DNA of 33,810 nt from Candidatus Hatepunaea meridiana (GTDB lineage: Bacteria > Electryoneota > AABM5-125-24 > Hatepunaeales > Hatepunaeaceae): contig JAVCDD010000369.1 of NCBI GenBank assembly GCA_030765125.1, positions 1-33,810 on the forward strand. The letters run 5' to 3'. Below are positions 24,791 to 33,045 of the stretch, in pieces. A program made the translations under genes and the position numbers. Every line of letters starts with the position of its first letter. Position 1 is the first letter of the stretch. The notes beneath the pieces are model-generated. The model did no database searches and had not been told where the DNA came from. It worked only from the letters and a program-made list of their open reading frames with translations.

Positions 24791-26128
24791 TTAACCTGCT
24801 GTCAAGCCACCGTGGTTGACAACCTCGTTCAAAGAATTGCTGTCAAGGACGGCGCCCTTACATCGGGTTAGATAATCACGTTTTAACTTTACTTTAACCG
24901 GTCTACCTGTCTTGATTTCATCTGTCCGCATCATAACCCTCAAGTAATTATCGCTAATCACTTGTGTCAATTCGCTTCCTTTAACAGGTCTGTCCGGTAT
25001 TACAATTAATGTCCGACCAATATTCTCAGAATAGAAATCCCGGCGCTTCCGTTCTCCGATTTCAATCAACCTTGTCACACGTCGTTTAATAATATGCGGT
25101 GGTATCTGATCGGGCATACTCGCTGCCAACGTTCTGGAGCGAGGTGAAAAACCAAAGGCGTGGATGTAAGTTACCGGCATGTTTTCTAACTTATGCACGA
25201 GATAGTTAATATCTTCTTCAGTCTCTCCCGGGAAGCCCGCAATTAAATCAACTCCCAATGCCATTTCAGGATGCAGTTGTCTGGTAAAGGTCAACATTTC
25301 AATCACATCACCAATTGGTGGACGTCCCATTCTGTCTAACACTCTATCAGAAGTATGCTGAAAAGGGATATGAAGATGCGAGCATACCTTGTTGTTTGAT
25401 GAAACAAGCTTGACTAAATCTTCGTTAAGCTCCCATGGCTCAATGGATCCGAGTCGGATCCGGAAAGAACCGGGCAGACTTGCTAAATCATTCACCAAAC
25501 CAGTCAGACCATCGACATCGTCAATATCAGTTCCCCACGAACCGATGCGCACACCGGTCAATACTATTTCATAAGCACCCGCTTCGATTACTCTCGCAGT
25601 GGCTGTCAGGATGTCTTTACGCTGTACACTCCTCATCCGCCCACGCAACCTTGGAATCACACAGTAAGTACAATTCTGCGTGCAGCCATCCTGGATTTTA
25701 ATAAACGGTCTTGATCTTCCCGGGTAATCAGCGTCGGCGGATGGTTTAATCCGACTGGTATATCTATTTAGCGCAACTACCGGTTCAATAGGTTTGCCAA
25801 TCCACCAGTCGGTTATAAATCGAGCATCAGTACCTAATATATAGTCAATGCCATTAATAGCTTTAAGTGCATCCGGATCCATCTGTGCTAAACAACCCGC
25901 AGCAATAATAATTGCATCCGGGTTCTCTCGTGCCAGTCTCGATAAACTATGACGGGATTTCGCGGCAGCCTTAACGGTTACTGCACAAGTATTTACAAAT
26001 ATCAATTCAGAACTATTAACATTCTGACAGACATCTGAAATAATCCCTTGTGCTTTCAGGATGTTTCTTATCTGAACAGTCTCAGCTTGGTTGAGTTTAC
26101 AACCATGGGTTGTGAAATATGCTTGCAT
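24791..26128 (-). CDS. mtaB: tRNA (t6A37) methylthiotransferase MtaB
   Basis: MtaB is a radical-SAM enzyme that adds a methylthio group to t6A at position 37 of ANN-decoding tRNAs. The 445-residue protein has the N-terminal cluster cysteines Cys10 (THGCKLNQAE), Cys48 (FVNTCAVT) and Cys79 (AAGCLAQ). The radical-SAM CxxxCxxC is at 149-156 (DGCTQNCTYCVIPRLRGR). The C-terminal TRAM domain runs from about residue 370. The opening F-x-T-x-GCKLNQAE is typical of MtaB and differs from MiaB and RimO. The gene start is immediately preceded by a repeat (26138-26167) also found before nfeD. It follows rnhB on the same strand. Confidence 0.94.
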   Translation of the reverse strand: MQAYFTTHGCKLNQAETVQIRNILKAQGIISDVCQNVNSSELIFVNTCAVTVKAAAKSRHSLSRLARENPDAIIIAAGCLAQMDPDALKAINGIDYILGTDARFITDWWIGKPIEPVVALNRYTSRIKPSADADYPGRSRPFIKIQDGCTQNCTYCVIPRLRGRMRSVQRKDILTATARVIEAGAYEIVLTGVRIGSWGTDIDDVDGLTGLVNDLASLPGSFRIRLGSIEPWELNEDLVKLVSSNNKVCSHLHIPFQHTSDRVLDRMGRPPIGDVIEMLTFTRQLHPEMALGVDLIAGFPGETEEDINYLVHKLENMPVTYIHAFGFSPRSRTLAASMPDQIPPHIIKRRVTRLIEIGERKRRDFYSENIGRTLIVIPDRPVKGSELTQVISDNYLRVMMRTDEIKTGRPVKVKLKRDYLTRCKGAVLDSNSLNEVVNHGGLTAG

Positions 26129-26137
26129 TATGTGATT

Positions 26138-26167
26138 GTCTTTAGTCTTTGGTCTTTTGGCTGTGGG
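26138..26167. repeat. AAAGAC-type repeat before mtaB
   Basis: On the - strand this reads CAAAAGACCAAAGACTAAAG and ends 9 bases before the mtaB ATG. A near-identical string ends 7 bases before the nfeD ATG (30669-30698). A third copy, inverted, lies at 30849-30876. Confidence 0.7.
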
Positions 26168-26194
26168 TTTAGCGAGCGAAGCGAAGCAATCTCT

Positions 26195-26842
26195 TCAGTC
26201 ACTTTCTAAAGAAAACGCCACTTGTCGAACCGGCGCAAAGCTGTAGCGATGATGTGGCGTGGGACCATATTTTTCAATGCTTCGGATATGTTCTGCAGTT
26301 CCATACCCTTTATTTTCTGCAAAACCATAATTCGGATAGATACGGTCCAGCTTACGCATTAATCTGTCTCTTGTAACTTTAGCAATTACGGACGCAGCGG
26401 CGATTGACCGGCATATACCATCCCCACCGATGACTGTTTCGCCTGGGATTTCAAGTCCATCCGGAAAGCGATTACCGTCAATAAGTAAATAATCAACTGT
26501 TTGCTTCAATCTGAATACCGATCTATTCATTGCCACCATAGTCGCTTTGAGAATATTTATTCGATCTATAACCTTAACGGAAGATGCAGCAATAGCCACA
26601 CACAGACTATTTTTCATTATATAATCATAAGCTTCCTCACGTTTTCCTTCCGACATCTGTTTAGAATCAATTACGCCGGGCAGATCCATCCAGGGCTTAA
26701 GTATTACCGCGGCAGCCACCACGGGTCCAGCCAACGGTCCGCGACCGGCTTCGTCTATTCCCGCAATATTGAGTAATCCTTTAGTCCAGAGATCGTGTTC
26801 TTTAACTAACCAATCAAGATTATTTTTACTTTTTGTTTTCAT
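26195..26842 (-). CDS. rnhB: Ribonuclease HII
   Basis: The enzyme removes ribonucleotides from DNA-RNA hybrids. From ATG 26842 the protein has 215 residues, close to the 198 of E. coli RNase HII. The signature IAGIDEAGRGPLAGPVVAAAVI carries the catalytic Asp30-Glu31. Further acidic residues lie in LLIDGNRFPDG and VTRDRLMRKLD, and the basic segment GYGTAEHIRSIEKYGPTPHHR is conserved. The frame is open upstream to 26998, but that part overlaps the end of comEC and shows no RNase H similarity, so the downstream ATG is chosen. It begins one base after the comEC stop codon, which implies coupled translation. Confidence 0.94.
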   Translation of the reverse strand: MKTKSKNNLDWLVKEHDLWTKGLLNIAGIDEAGRGPLAGPVVAAAVILKPWMDLPGVIDSKQMSEGKREEAYDYIMKNSLCVAIAASSVKVIDRINILKATMVAMNRSVFRLKQTVDYLLIDGNRFPDGLEIPGETVIGGDGICRSIAAASVIAKVTRDRLMRKLDRIYPNYGFAENKGYGTAEHIRSIEKYGPTPHHRYSFAPVRQVAFSLESD

Positions 26843-26843
26843 A

Positions 26844-29219
26844 TTAAATCGATCCAAAAAACCAGCGCAGAAAAAACGGATTTCGCCAGTCAACAACCGT
26901 CCACTCGGTTTTACCCTTAACAACTGCAGGTTCACATAGTATTGCGCCGATTTGTCCGGTCTGGAGAATCCGTATGCCATCAGCTTTGAGTCGTTCAATA
27001 ACTTCGTTAGTATGTTGGTATTTGCTTTTTTCCCAGCGTCCCGGTCGGGTAATTACCGCCTTGTCCGGTTTGACTGCAGCGATGAATTCCGGCGAACTGG
27101 AGGTCTTTGATCCGTGATGTGGTACTTTCAACAATTGCGCTCGAATGCCACCTCTTGCAACTAAAGCTCGTTCACCTTTCTTTTCTACGTCACCAGTTGT
27201 AAGGAGTCGAAGTGTCTGATCACTATCCATCGTGATTTCAAGTAATAGCACTAACGAAGCATCATTCTTCGACCATTTTTCCGCACCGGCAGGCGGCCCT
27301 ACTACCGTTAGATGATATTTTTCACTTAATCCTGAGATATAGTTGCCATCCGATAACTTTTGCCATCGTATATCGTTCTTTTGGGAAGCAGAACTAAGAC
27401 GCAGGTAAGTCTTTGTATCGTTAATAGCAGGTCCGGTAATTGCCAGCCCAACAGGATACTCTTCCACTAACTCAATCAACCCGCCAATATGGTCGCATTC
27501 AGGGTGAGTTGCAACCATCAAGTCAATTTTCTTTCGATCATAGTAATCAAGCAACTTTGGTATAGCTCCCTTATAATTACTAGGCTGATGATCCGGTCCC
27601 CCATCAATAATCACAGTCCTGTCATAAGGAAAAAGCCATACCTGTGCATCACCGTGACCAACATCGAGGAACCAGGCTTGTAAACGGGATGATATTGGAA
27701 TTAGTCCGTCCCATGTTATTGCGATCAGAATTACCAATGGGCAAGCCAATAATCTTATGCGAGCTTTTCTTCTGCTGACTGCCAGCCAAATCAGCGATAT
27801 GATTATCAGAAACACAGTAATCGGCGCTAATCGTTCATATCCGACAGAAGCCTGCGTTGAGAAAAAGTGAGTTATCCATTTGAATGCCGCTATAGAACCA
27901 TTCACACCATCAGCGGCAACATTGGCAAGTCCAGGCATCACAAAAGATAATCCAATAACCAACCATGCACCAGCGAAAATAAACCCTAACAACGGAACAG
28001 CAAAAATATTGAATACAGGACTTGAGAAAGCCATCATCCCAAAGTAATATGAAGTCAAAGGAATAACCAGACAACAGGCAGCGCAGGAAATCAGGAATGG
28101 TTGTGCAAAATAGACCGATACTAATCGTAGCGAACGTTTTTTGTGTGCTTTCAAAGCAATTCTAACCTTATCCAAATACGGAAAAAACAGAATAATTCCT
28201 CCAATTGCAGCAAACGACATTTGAAATCCGGCATCGAACAGATCCCCTGGACGGATGCATAATATCACCAATGCAGCAAACGCCAGACAGTTAATCGGTG
28301 GACTCCAGCGTTTTATGATCGGTCCCGACAGAAAAACAGCCGCCATTATTCCGGCACGAAGCGTACATCCTCTGGGTGGTACTAACAACAGAAATAGAAA
28401 TATCCCAATTATCGCCAGACCAGATCTCCAGGCAGGTGTAAACCTCATCAAAGCGCCAATACCGATTAGGATTCCAATTAGAAAACCGATATGCAAGCCT
28501 GACAGGGCAAGCAGATGTGAAAGACCGGTAACTCGCAGATCGTCGACCAATTCAGGATCAACATCCCGCCTGATACCTAATAACAACGCTCTTAAAAGCG
28601 GTGCGTTTTCACCAAAGTACTCTTCGGTTGTTCTTATGATTTTTTCTCTTACGAGATAAACCAATGATTGACGTCGTGATAATATCTTCAAATCATCCGA
28701 CTCAAACGAGTTTATCGTTCCAAAGAACCCGTTGCGTTCACGCCAGGCTTTTGTATTGAAATCACCCGGATTTCTCTGAGGTCTATTTGGGAATAGAATA
28801 CCGGCAACAGCAACTTTCATTCCCTGCCTAAGATCACTGCATCGCGAAGTATACGTCACCCATATTTTACCATTTATTGTATGATAATCTGTATTATCAA
28901 GTGTTTCAGAGCAAAGAATCGGGAAATAAGTCCTGTCCCTTCGTATAATAGGCGGTTCAAGTACAATTCCGGTGATTTGAGTTTTTACAGGTGTGAAATT
29001 ATTGAGGGGCAGCGATGTTCGATAGCTGAGAAAACCAGATGAAATAAGAGTTGTTACGAGTAACCATTGACTAACTTTTTGTTTGTCGGTAATAATGGCA
29101 AGTATCAATACGACAATGGTAAATGGAATTAGTATAACAACCGGCAGACTAACCCAGCGAGATAGTGCAATACCAATTGCGAGGAGAAAGACTACCTTAA
29201 GTGCAGGTAATCGTTGCAA
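26844..29219 (-). CDS. comEC: ComEC/Rec2 family DNA-uptake channel protein
   Basis: ComEC forms the inner-membrane channel for transforming single-stranded DNA. The 791-residue protein has the full family layout. N-terminal hydrophobic helices and a DUF4131-type OB region come first (about residues 1-170). The Competence membrane domain follows, with LLLGIRRDVDPELVDDLRVTGLSHLLALSGLHIGFL. A metallo-beta-lactamase domain then occupies about 535-770, with FLDVGHGDAQ, VIIDGGPD, MVATHPECDHIGGL and LLKVPHHGSKTSSSPEF. The motif HxxxDH is intact (HPECDH). The gene is whole, so natural DNA uptake is possible, though no other com or type IV pilus gene is visible. nfeD lies upstream and rnhB downstream on the same strand. 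Confidence 0.95.
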   Translation of the reverse strand: MQRLPALKVVFLLAIGIALSRWVSLPVVILIPFTIVVLILAIITDKQKVSQWLLVTTLISSGFLSYRTSLPLNNFTPVKTQITGIVLEPPIIRRDRTYFPILCSETLDNTDYHTINGKIWVTYTSRCSDLRQGMKVAVAGILFPNRPQRNPGDFNTKAWRERNGFFGTINSFESDDLKILSRRQSLVYLVREKIIRTTEEYFGENAPLLRALLLGIRRDVDPELVDDLRVTGLSHLLALSGLHIGFLIGILIGIGALMRFTPAWRSGLAIIGIFLFLLLVPPRGCTLRAGIMAAVFLSGPIIKRWSPPINCLAFAALVILCIRPGDLFDAGFQMSFAAIGGIILFFPYLDKVRIALKAHKKRSLRLVSVYFAQPFLISCAACCLVIPLTSYYFGMMAFSSPVFNIFAVPLLGFIFAGAWLVIGLSFVMPGLANVAADGVNGSIAAFKWITHFFSTQASVGYERLAPITVFLIIISLIWLAVSRRKARIRLLACPLVILIAITWDGLIPISSRLQAWFLDVGHGDAQVWLFPYDRTVIIDGGPDHQPSNYKGAIPKLLDYYDRKKIDLMVATHPECDHIGGLIELVEEYPVGLAITGPAINDTKTYLRLSSASQKNDIRWQKLSDGNYISGLSEKYHLTVVGPPAGAEKWSKNDASLVLLLEITMDSDQTLRLLTTGDVEKKGERALVARGGIRAQLLKVPHHGSKTSSSPEFIAAVKPDKAVITRPGRWEKSKYQHTNEVIERLKADGIRILQTGQIGAILCEPAVVKGKTEWTVVDWRNPFFLRWFFGSI

Positions 29220-29240
29220 AGCTTTTCCTTGAAAAATAGA

Positions 29241-29309
29241 AGTTCAGAGTTCAACCTTTAGGTTGTCAGTGGTTGTGCGGAAGACACGCTAAAGCGCGAA
29301 CTCTGAACT
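29241..29309. repeat. AGTTCAGAGTTC inverted repeat between nfeD and comEC
   Basis: Perfect 12-bp arms lie at 29241-29252 and 29298-29309. Related strings occur at 13331-13340 (TGAACTCTGA) and 32968-32980 (AAGTTCAGAGTCC). Inside lie AACCTTTAGGTT and a second AACAACCTGAAGG string. Confidence 0.6.
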
Positions 29310-29347
29310 AAAACAACCTGAAGGCTGATCTCTAAACCCGGAACTCG

Positions 29348-30661
29348 TTATTCGGCTGAATCGGAACGTTCGACTTTAAGCTTTGCTCTATCGACTGAAG
29401 TAACTTTTACATTCTGCCCTTTCTCAATATTAACCGTAGCTTCAGCTTTCCAGTATTCACCATTAACTAAAATGGTTCCAGTCGGATCGAGATCGGTCAA
29501 AACTTCACCGATCTCGCCAACGAGACCTTCCTTGCCGGTAGTTACCTTGCGAGCCTGAGCCCTGAGCCCCATACCCACTGCAAATAGTGCAAACGCCACC
29601 GTAAAAATAACGGATGGAATGATTACGTTGATTGATACTCTTAGTGCGGGAACATTTGTATCAATAAGCATCAACGATCCCAAAAATAAGGACGTTGCGC
29701 CGCCGATTGTCAGTATGCCATAACTTGTCACTTTTATCTCCAGAAGAAGTAAAATTATTCCGAATAGAATAAGAAGAATGCCCACTATATTCAGCGGCAA
29801 GGTCTGAAATGAGAAAAACGCTAACAGCAAACAGATGACGCCTATTACACCCGGAAAAATCGCGCCGGGGTTGGAAAGTTCAAAGATAAGACCATACATA
29901 CCCAGCATCATAAAGATATAGGCAATATTCGGATCACTCAACCTGTTCAGGACATTCTCACGCCAGCTCATTTCATACGTGATGATCCTGACTTCCGATG
30001 TTTCCATTATTTGCTGACGGTCTTTCAATTTCACATCAAGACCATCAATTTTAAATAACAGTCTGTCAATATCGACTGCGATGAAGTCAATTACATTATT
30101 TTCAAGTGCATCGGTAGCAATGATAGCATCGCTCTCTCTAACGGCTTTCTCAGCCCATTCCATATTACGATCTCGCTGCTCGGCGACGGAGCGTACCAAT
30201 GCTGCTGCGTCGTTGGTCATTTTATCGCTCATAACGGAAGTTGATGCCGAATCGGGTTTCTGCTGCCCTGGTACGCCGCCGCCGCCAATCGTAACAGGAT
30301 GTGCAGCGCCTATATTCGTCCCGGGTGCCATCACAGCAATATGTGCAGCGAGTGTGATAAAAACTCCCGCTGAACCGGCTCTTGCTCCGGAGGGTGAAAC
30401 ATAGACGATAATCGGAACATCAGCAGCTAGAAATCGCTGAACGATATCGCGCGTAGCTTCTAACAAGCCACCCGGTGTATCAAGTTCGATAATCAACGCC
30501 TCAGCGCCGTCCATTTCCGCACGATCAACCGCTTCAATCATAAAGTTAGAGCTGACAGGATTAATTACACCGTCAACACGGATTCTATGGATAACTTCAG
30601 CATAAGTAGAATTTAGAAGCAGAAGTATAGCGATTGTTATGATGTATGTGTGTGTTTTCAT
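29348..30661 (-). CDS. nfeD: NfeD family membrane serine protease (1510-N type)
   Basis: The long form of NfeD combines a ClpP-class serine protease with a membrane region and an OB-fold. The 437-residue protein has a signal segment at residues 4-20. The protease domain carries LIIELDTPGGLLEATRDI, GARAGSAGVFITLAAH with Ser97 as probable nucleophile, and MSDKMTNDAAALVRS with Lys147 as probable general base. About five membrane helices lie at about 235-370. A C-terminal NfeD OB domain starts at about 375 (GLVGEIGEVLTDLDPTGTILVNGEYWKAEA). The Ser-Lys dyad matches that known for the Pyrococcus homologue. The usual partner, a stomatin-like protein, is not adjacent. Its ATG is directly preceded by an AAAGAC-type repeat. 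Confidence 0.93.
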   Translation of the reverse strand: MKTHTYIITIAILLLLNSTYAEVIHRIRVDGVINPVSSNFMIEAVDRAEMDGAEALIIELDTPGGLLEATRDIVQRFLAADVPIIVYVSPSGARAGSAGVFITLAAHIAVMAPGTNIGAAHPVTIGGGGVPGQQKPDSASTSVMSDKMTNDAAALVRSVAEQRDRNMEWAEKAVRESDAIIATDALENNVIDFIAVDIDRLLFKIDGLDVKLKDRQQIMETSEVRIITYEMSWRENVLNRLSDPNIAYIFMMLGMYGLIFELSNPGAIFPGVIGVICLLLAFFSFQTLPLNIVGILLILFGIILLLLEIKVTSYGILTIGGATSLFLGSLMLIDTNVPALRVSINVIIPSVIFTVAFALFAVGMGLRAQARKVTTGKEGLVGEIGEVLTDLDPTGTILVNGEYWKAEATVNIEKGQNVKVTSVDRAKLKVERSDSAE

Positions 30662-30668
30662 TGTGGTT

Positions 30669-30876
30669 GTCTTTAGTCTTTTGTCTTTTGGCTTTGGGAA
30701 GTCGACGAGAAACTCTTGTCACGATTATTAATTCACAGCAGATTTAACGGATTAAGCAGATATAAAAATCTGTTAAATCTGTGTAATCTGCGGTTAGAAA
30801 AAGCTGTATCTTTTTGCTAATACGCGACAGGAGTGACGCGTCTACTTCTAAAGACAAAAGACTAAAGACCAAAGAC
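30669..30876. repeat. Composite repeat cluster between the DUF6029 gene and nfeD
   Basis: The outer parts are inverted copies of the AAAGACTAAAGAC repeat at 30669-30698 and 30849-30876. Inside lie an AATCTG-type element with CAGATTTAAC/GTTAAATCTG arms at about 30738-30779, then GTGTAATCTGCGG. A GCGACAGGAGTG string at 30822-30841 is followed by TCTACTTCTA, related to the repeats at 114-138 and 18021-18049. Three dispersed families are thus nested in 208 bases. Confidence 0.7.
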
Positions 30877-30878
30877 TC

Positions 30879-32417
30879 CTATATTTGACTATTCAAAGTA
30901 AACTTAATCCCCTTAAACGGATTGACTTTTCGGCAAACACCACCAGAACATCGCAGTCCACCTCGTTCGTGACCGATGAAGAGTCGTAATTGATGGCGTT
31001 CGAGGAAATTGACAGTTAATTCACCGGAGGGCCAATAGGTTGTACTGCCATCCAGCGACATACCACCGCTCTCATTCTCGTCACCGGAGAATTCAAAAGA
31101 TGCTGTAATTGAGTAATCAGGTGAATGAGAAAGACTTAATGAAAGATACTCATCAATAAAGCTGTCGTCAACCCTTTTGTCTTCAACTTTCATTATTTGT
31201 ACATCACTTGTAAGAGAATACTCATCTGTTAATTGATGTTCGTAGATAACACCCAGACCTGTTCTCTTAAACCACCAAGGTGAAAAGCCACCTGCAGCCG
31301 TTTGAATAAACTCAATGTCTTCGTGAAATCCTCCCTGGAGTACAAACCGCTTGCTGCTGAAGTCATCTCGTTCAACATGAATGAAGTATCCCTGATAAGG
31401 AGAAAGTTCCTGCTTTTGCTTGGGTATAATAGAATTACCGTCGTGCTGACTGGATTGATTGACGTTTAGGCTAACGTCCCAGTACTCATAGTTATAAGTG
31501 AACTCGATTTGCCAGCCCACCTCATCGCCAAAGTGCATCTGCCGTGGATGATGATCCAACAGGTACATCGTTACTTCCGGAAGAGCAGTTGGAGGATATT
31601 GGAGCGGGGTTCTGCCGAGTTTACCTCCGTGGGTCAGCAAGCGATAATCCTTATAGTCAAACAGCGCCCCCCATCCTGAACCGTACATCGAAGCTGCACC
31701 GTAGAAACCGTGGTTGTATTGAGTGGGATCCGTATCGAGTTTGTCGGATGTATAAGCAGAGAAGAGGGAAACCGGACCAAACTCGGTTTCAATTTCCATT
31801 CCATATCGGTTGACGCGGGGATGCCGGTCAACAACATCAAGCAGACAATAAGCTGCACCGAGTCGGATGTTATGAGGAAACCTGTAGGATAATCGGACAC
31901 CTTCACCTATCTCCTGTATATGTTTACCCGTATCTGTCTCAACACCTCGAAACAGCGCGCCTTCAAAATTCTCAATGGATGATTCAATGAGAACGCCTTG
32001 CAAACCTGTATCAAAGTTCAAATCAGTGTATTCAACCGTCCCAAATAGTAATCCTCGCCCCCAATTACGGTAAAAGTCACCACCTCGTATAAGGAATTCA
32101 TCTTGAGAATATTCGATATATCTTTTATTAAAAACATTCAGATCGGTCTGCCAACGACCATCAAATTCCGAAGGCAATAAATAACTCTGCCTTATATAAA
32201 ACCTGAGCTTATCGAGGTTAGCGTTGATTTCGAGATAGTTCTCAAAATAGTTATAATCATCTCCATTCGGCAATTGACCACGGGCATAGCGAGCTTCATT
32301 CTGTCCGGTAATTGTGAACGACAATGCTGGATTAAATAATGAAATACTACCTAATACTAAAAAAGGTATCAAAATGATTACAGTAAAGCAGTGTCTATTA
32401 AGGCTGGCGAGCATCAT
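30879..32417 (-). CDS. DUF6029-type outer-membrane beta-barrel protein
   Basis: This 512-residue protein has a signal peptide (VIILIPFLVLGSISLFNPALS) and then alternating amphipathic strands across its whole length, rich in aromatic residues, as in an outer-membrane barrel. RGGDFYRNWGRGLLFG and FDTGLQGVLIESS near residues 110-145 fit the DUF6029 pattern. The C-terminal LRLFIGHERGGLRCSGGVCRKVNPFKGIKFTLNSQI holds a Cys490-x4-Cys495 motif and a final strand typical of barrels. The function is unknown. Its start overlaps the stop of the TlpA gene by four bases (ATGA), so the two are co-translated. A link between the thioredoxin and the two cysteines is a natural guess. DUF6029 is named from memory of its motifs and not from a search. 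Confidence 0.75.
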   Translation of the reverse strand: MMLASLNRHCFTVIILIPFLVLGSISLFNPALSFTITGQNEARYARGQLPNGDDYNYFENYLEINANLDKLRFYIRQSYLLPSEFDGRWQTDLNVFNKRYIEYSQDEFLIRGGDFYRNWGRGLLFGTVEYTDLNFDTGLQGVLIESSIENFEGALFRGVETDTGKHIQEIGEGVRLSYRFPHNIRLGAAYCLLDVVDRHPRVNRYGMEIETEFGPVSLFSAYTSDKLDTDPTQYNHGFYGAASMYGSGWGALFDYKDYRLLTHGGKLGRTPLQYPPTALPEVTMYLLDHHPRQMHFGDEVGWQIEFTYNYEYWDVSLNVNQSSQHDGNSIIPKQKQELSPYQGYFIHVERDDFSSKRFVLQGGFHEDIEFIQTAAGGFSPWWFKRTGLGVIYEHQLTDEYSLTSDVQIMKVEDKRVDDSFIDEYLSLSLSHSPDYSITASFEFSGDENESGGMSLDGSTTYWPSGELTVNFLERHQLRLFIGHERGGLRCSGGVCRKVNPFKGIKFTLNSQI

Positions 32418-32950
32418 TCTTTACTTTCTTCAGTGGTTGTATCTGGCTTGGCATCCTCATCAACGTTCAATAATTTCTCGATTTCTTCAATGAGTTTATT
32501 CTCATCACCTGCAACATAACCGAGGTGACGATAGACGATTTCACCGGATTGGTCGATCAGCAGCGTTAACGGAATGGACGTTCCTCCGAAAAGCTTGCGC
32601 ACACTCTGATCGCTGTCAAGTAGTACTGAAAACTTGTAACCTTTGCTTTTTACAAATGGTTTTACTTTTGACCGACTCTTGGGGTTGTCTACAGAAATGG
32701 CATAGACATTTAATCCCTTTTCAGAATACAGATCATAGATTCGGTTAAGATGTGGTAAAGCGCGAATGCAGGGCTTACACCACGTTGCCCAGAAGTCAAT
32801 CAGTACAGGGTTTGTCTCGAGTTGCTCGTATAGCTTGAATTTACCGCCGTCAAGGTTCCGGAGTGTAAAATCCGGTGATTTTTGATCGGCGGTTATGTTA
32901 CTAAATAATGAGAATATTAGTATTATTGATAAGATGGTAGTTTTTTTCAT
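32414..32950 (-). CDS. TlpA/ResA-like periplasmic thioredoxin
   Basis: The 178-residue protein has a signal peptide (residues 1-21) and a thioredoxin fold. VLIDFWATWCKPCIRALPHL carries the active site Cys58-x-x-Cys61 (WCKPC), NVYAISVDNPK is the central insert strand, and GTSIPLTLLIDQSGEIVYRHLG has the cis-proline. A short acidic tail rich in Asp/Glu/Thr ends it. TlpA-type proteins reduce specific extracytoplasmic disulfides. The ribosome binding site, AAGGGA, is good. The downstream DUF6029 gene overlaps by four bases, which points to a dedicated partner. A role in cytochrome c maturation is possible, but no ccm or res gene is near. Confidence 0.92.
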   Translation of the reverse strand: MKKTTILSIILIFSLFSNITADQKSPDFTLRNLDGGKFKLYEQLETNPVLIDFWATWCKPCIRALPHLNRIYDLYSEKGLNVYAISVDNPKSRSKVKPFVKSKGYKFSVLLDSDQSVRKLFGGTSIPLTLLIDQSGEIVYRHLGYVAGDENKLIEEIEKLLNVDEDAKPDTTTEESKE

Positions 32951-32970
32951 AGTTTCCCTTAAAACAGAAG

Positions 32971-32999
32971 TTCAGAGTCCATCCCGATACTTCGGGATG
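32971..32999. repeat. Hairpin before the TlpA gene
   Basis: TTCAGAGTCC is followed by a perfect 8-bp hairpin, CATCCCGA/TCGGGATG, at 32980-32999. A scrambled relative, TCCCGAAGTTTCGAGATGAA, lies at 13316-13335. It lies within the TlpA leader on the - strand. Confidence 0.5.
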
Positions 33000-33045
33000 C
33001 TTTCCAGTTGTTAATCCACTGCGGTCGACAGCAGGGGAGTTGCTT

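Noticed and set aside
26843..26998. 52-residue N-terminal extension of RNase HII
   Set aside because: It lies inside the end of comEC, has no similarity to the family, and ATG 26842 gives the normal length right after the comEC stop.
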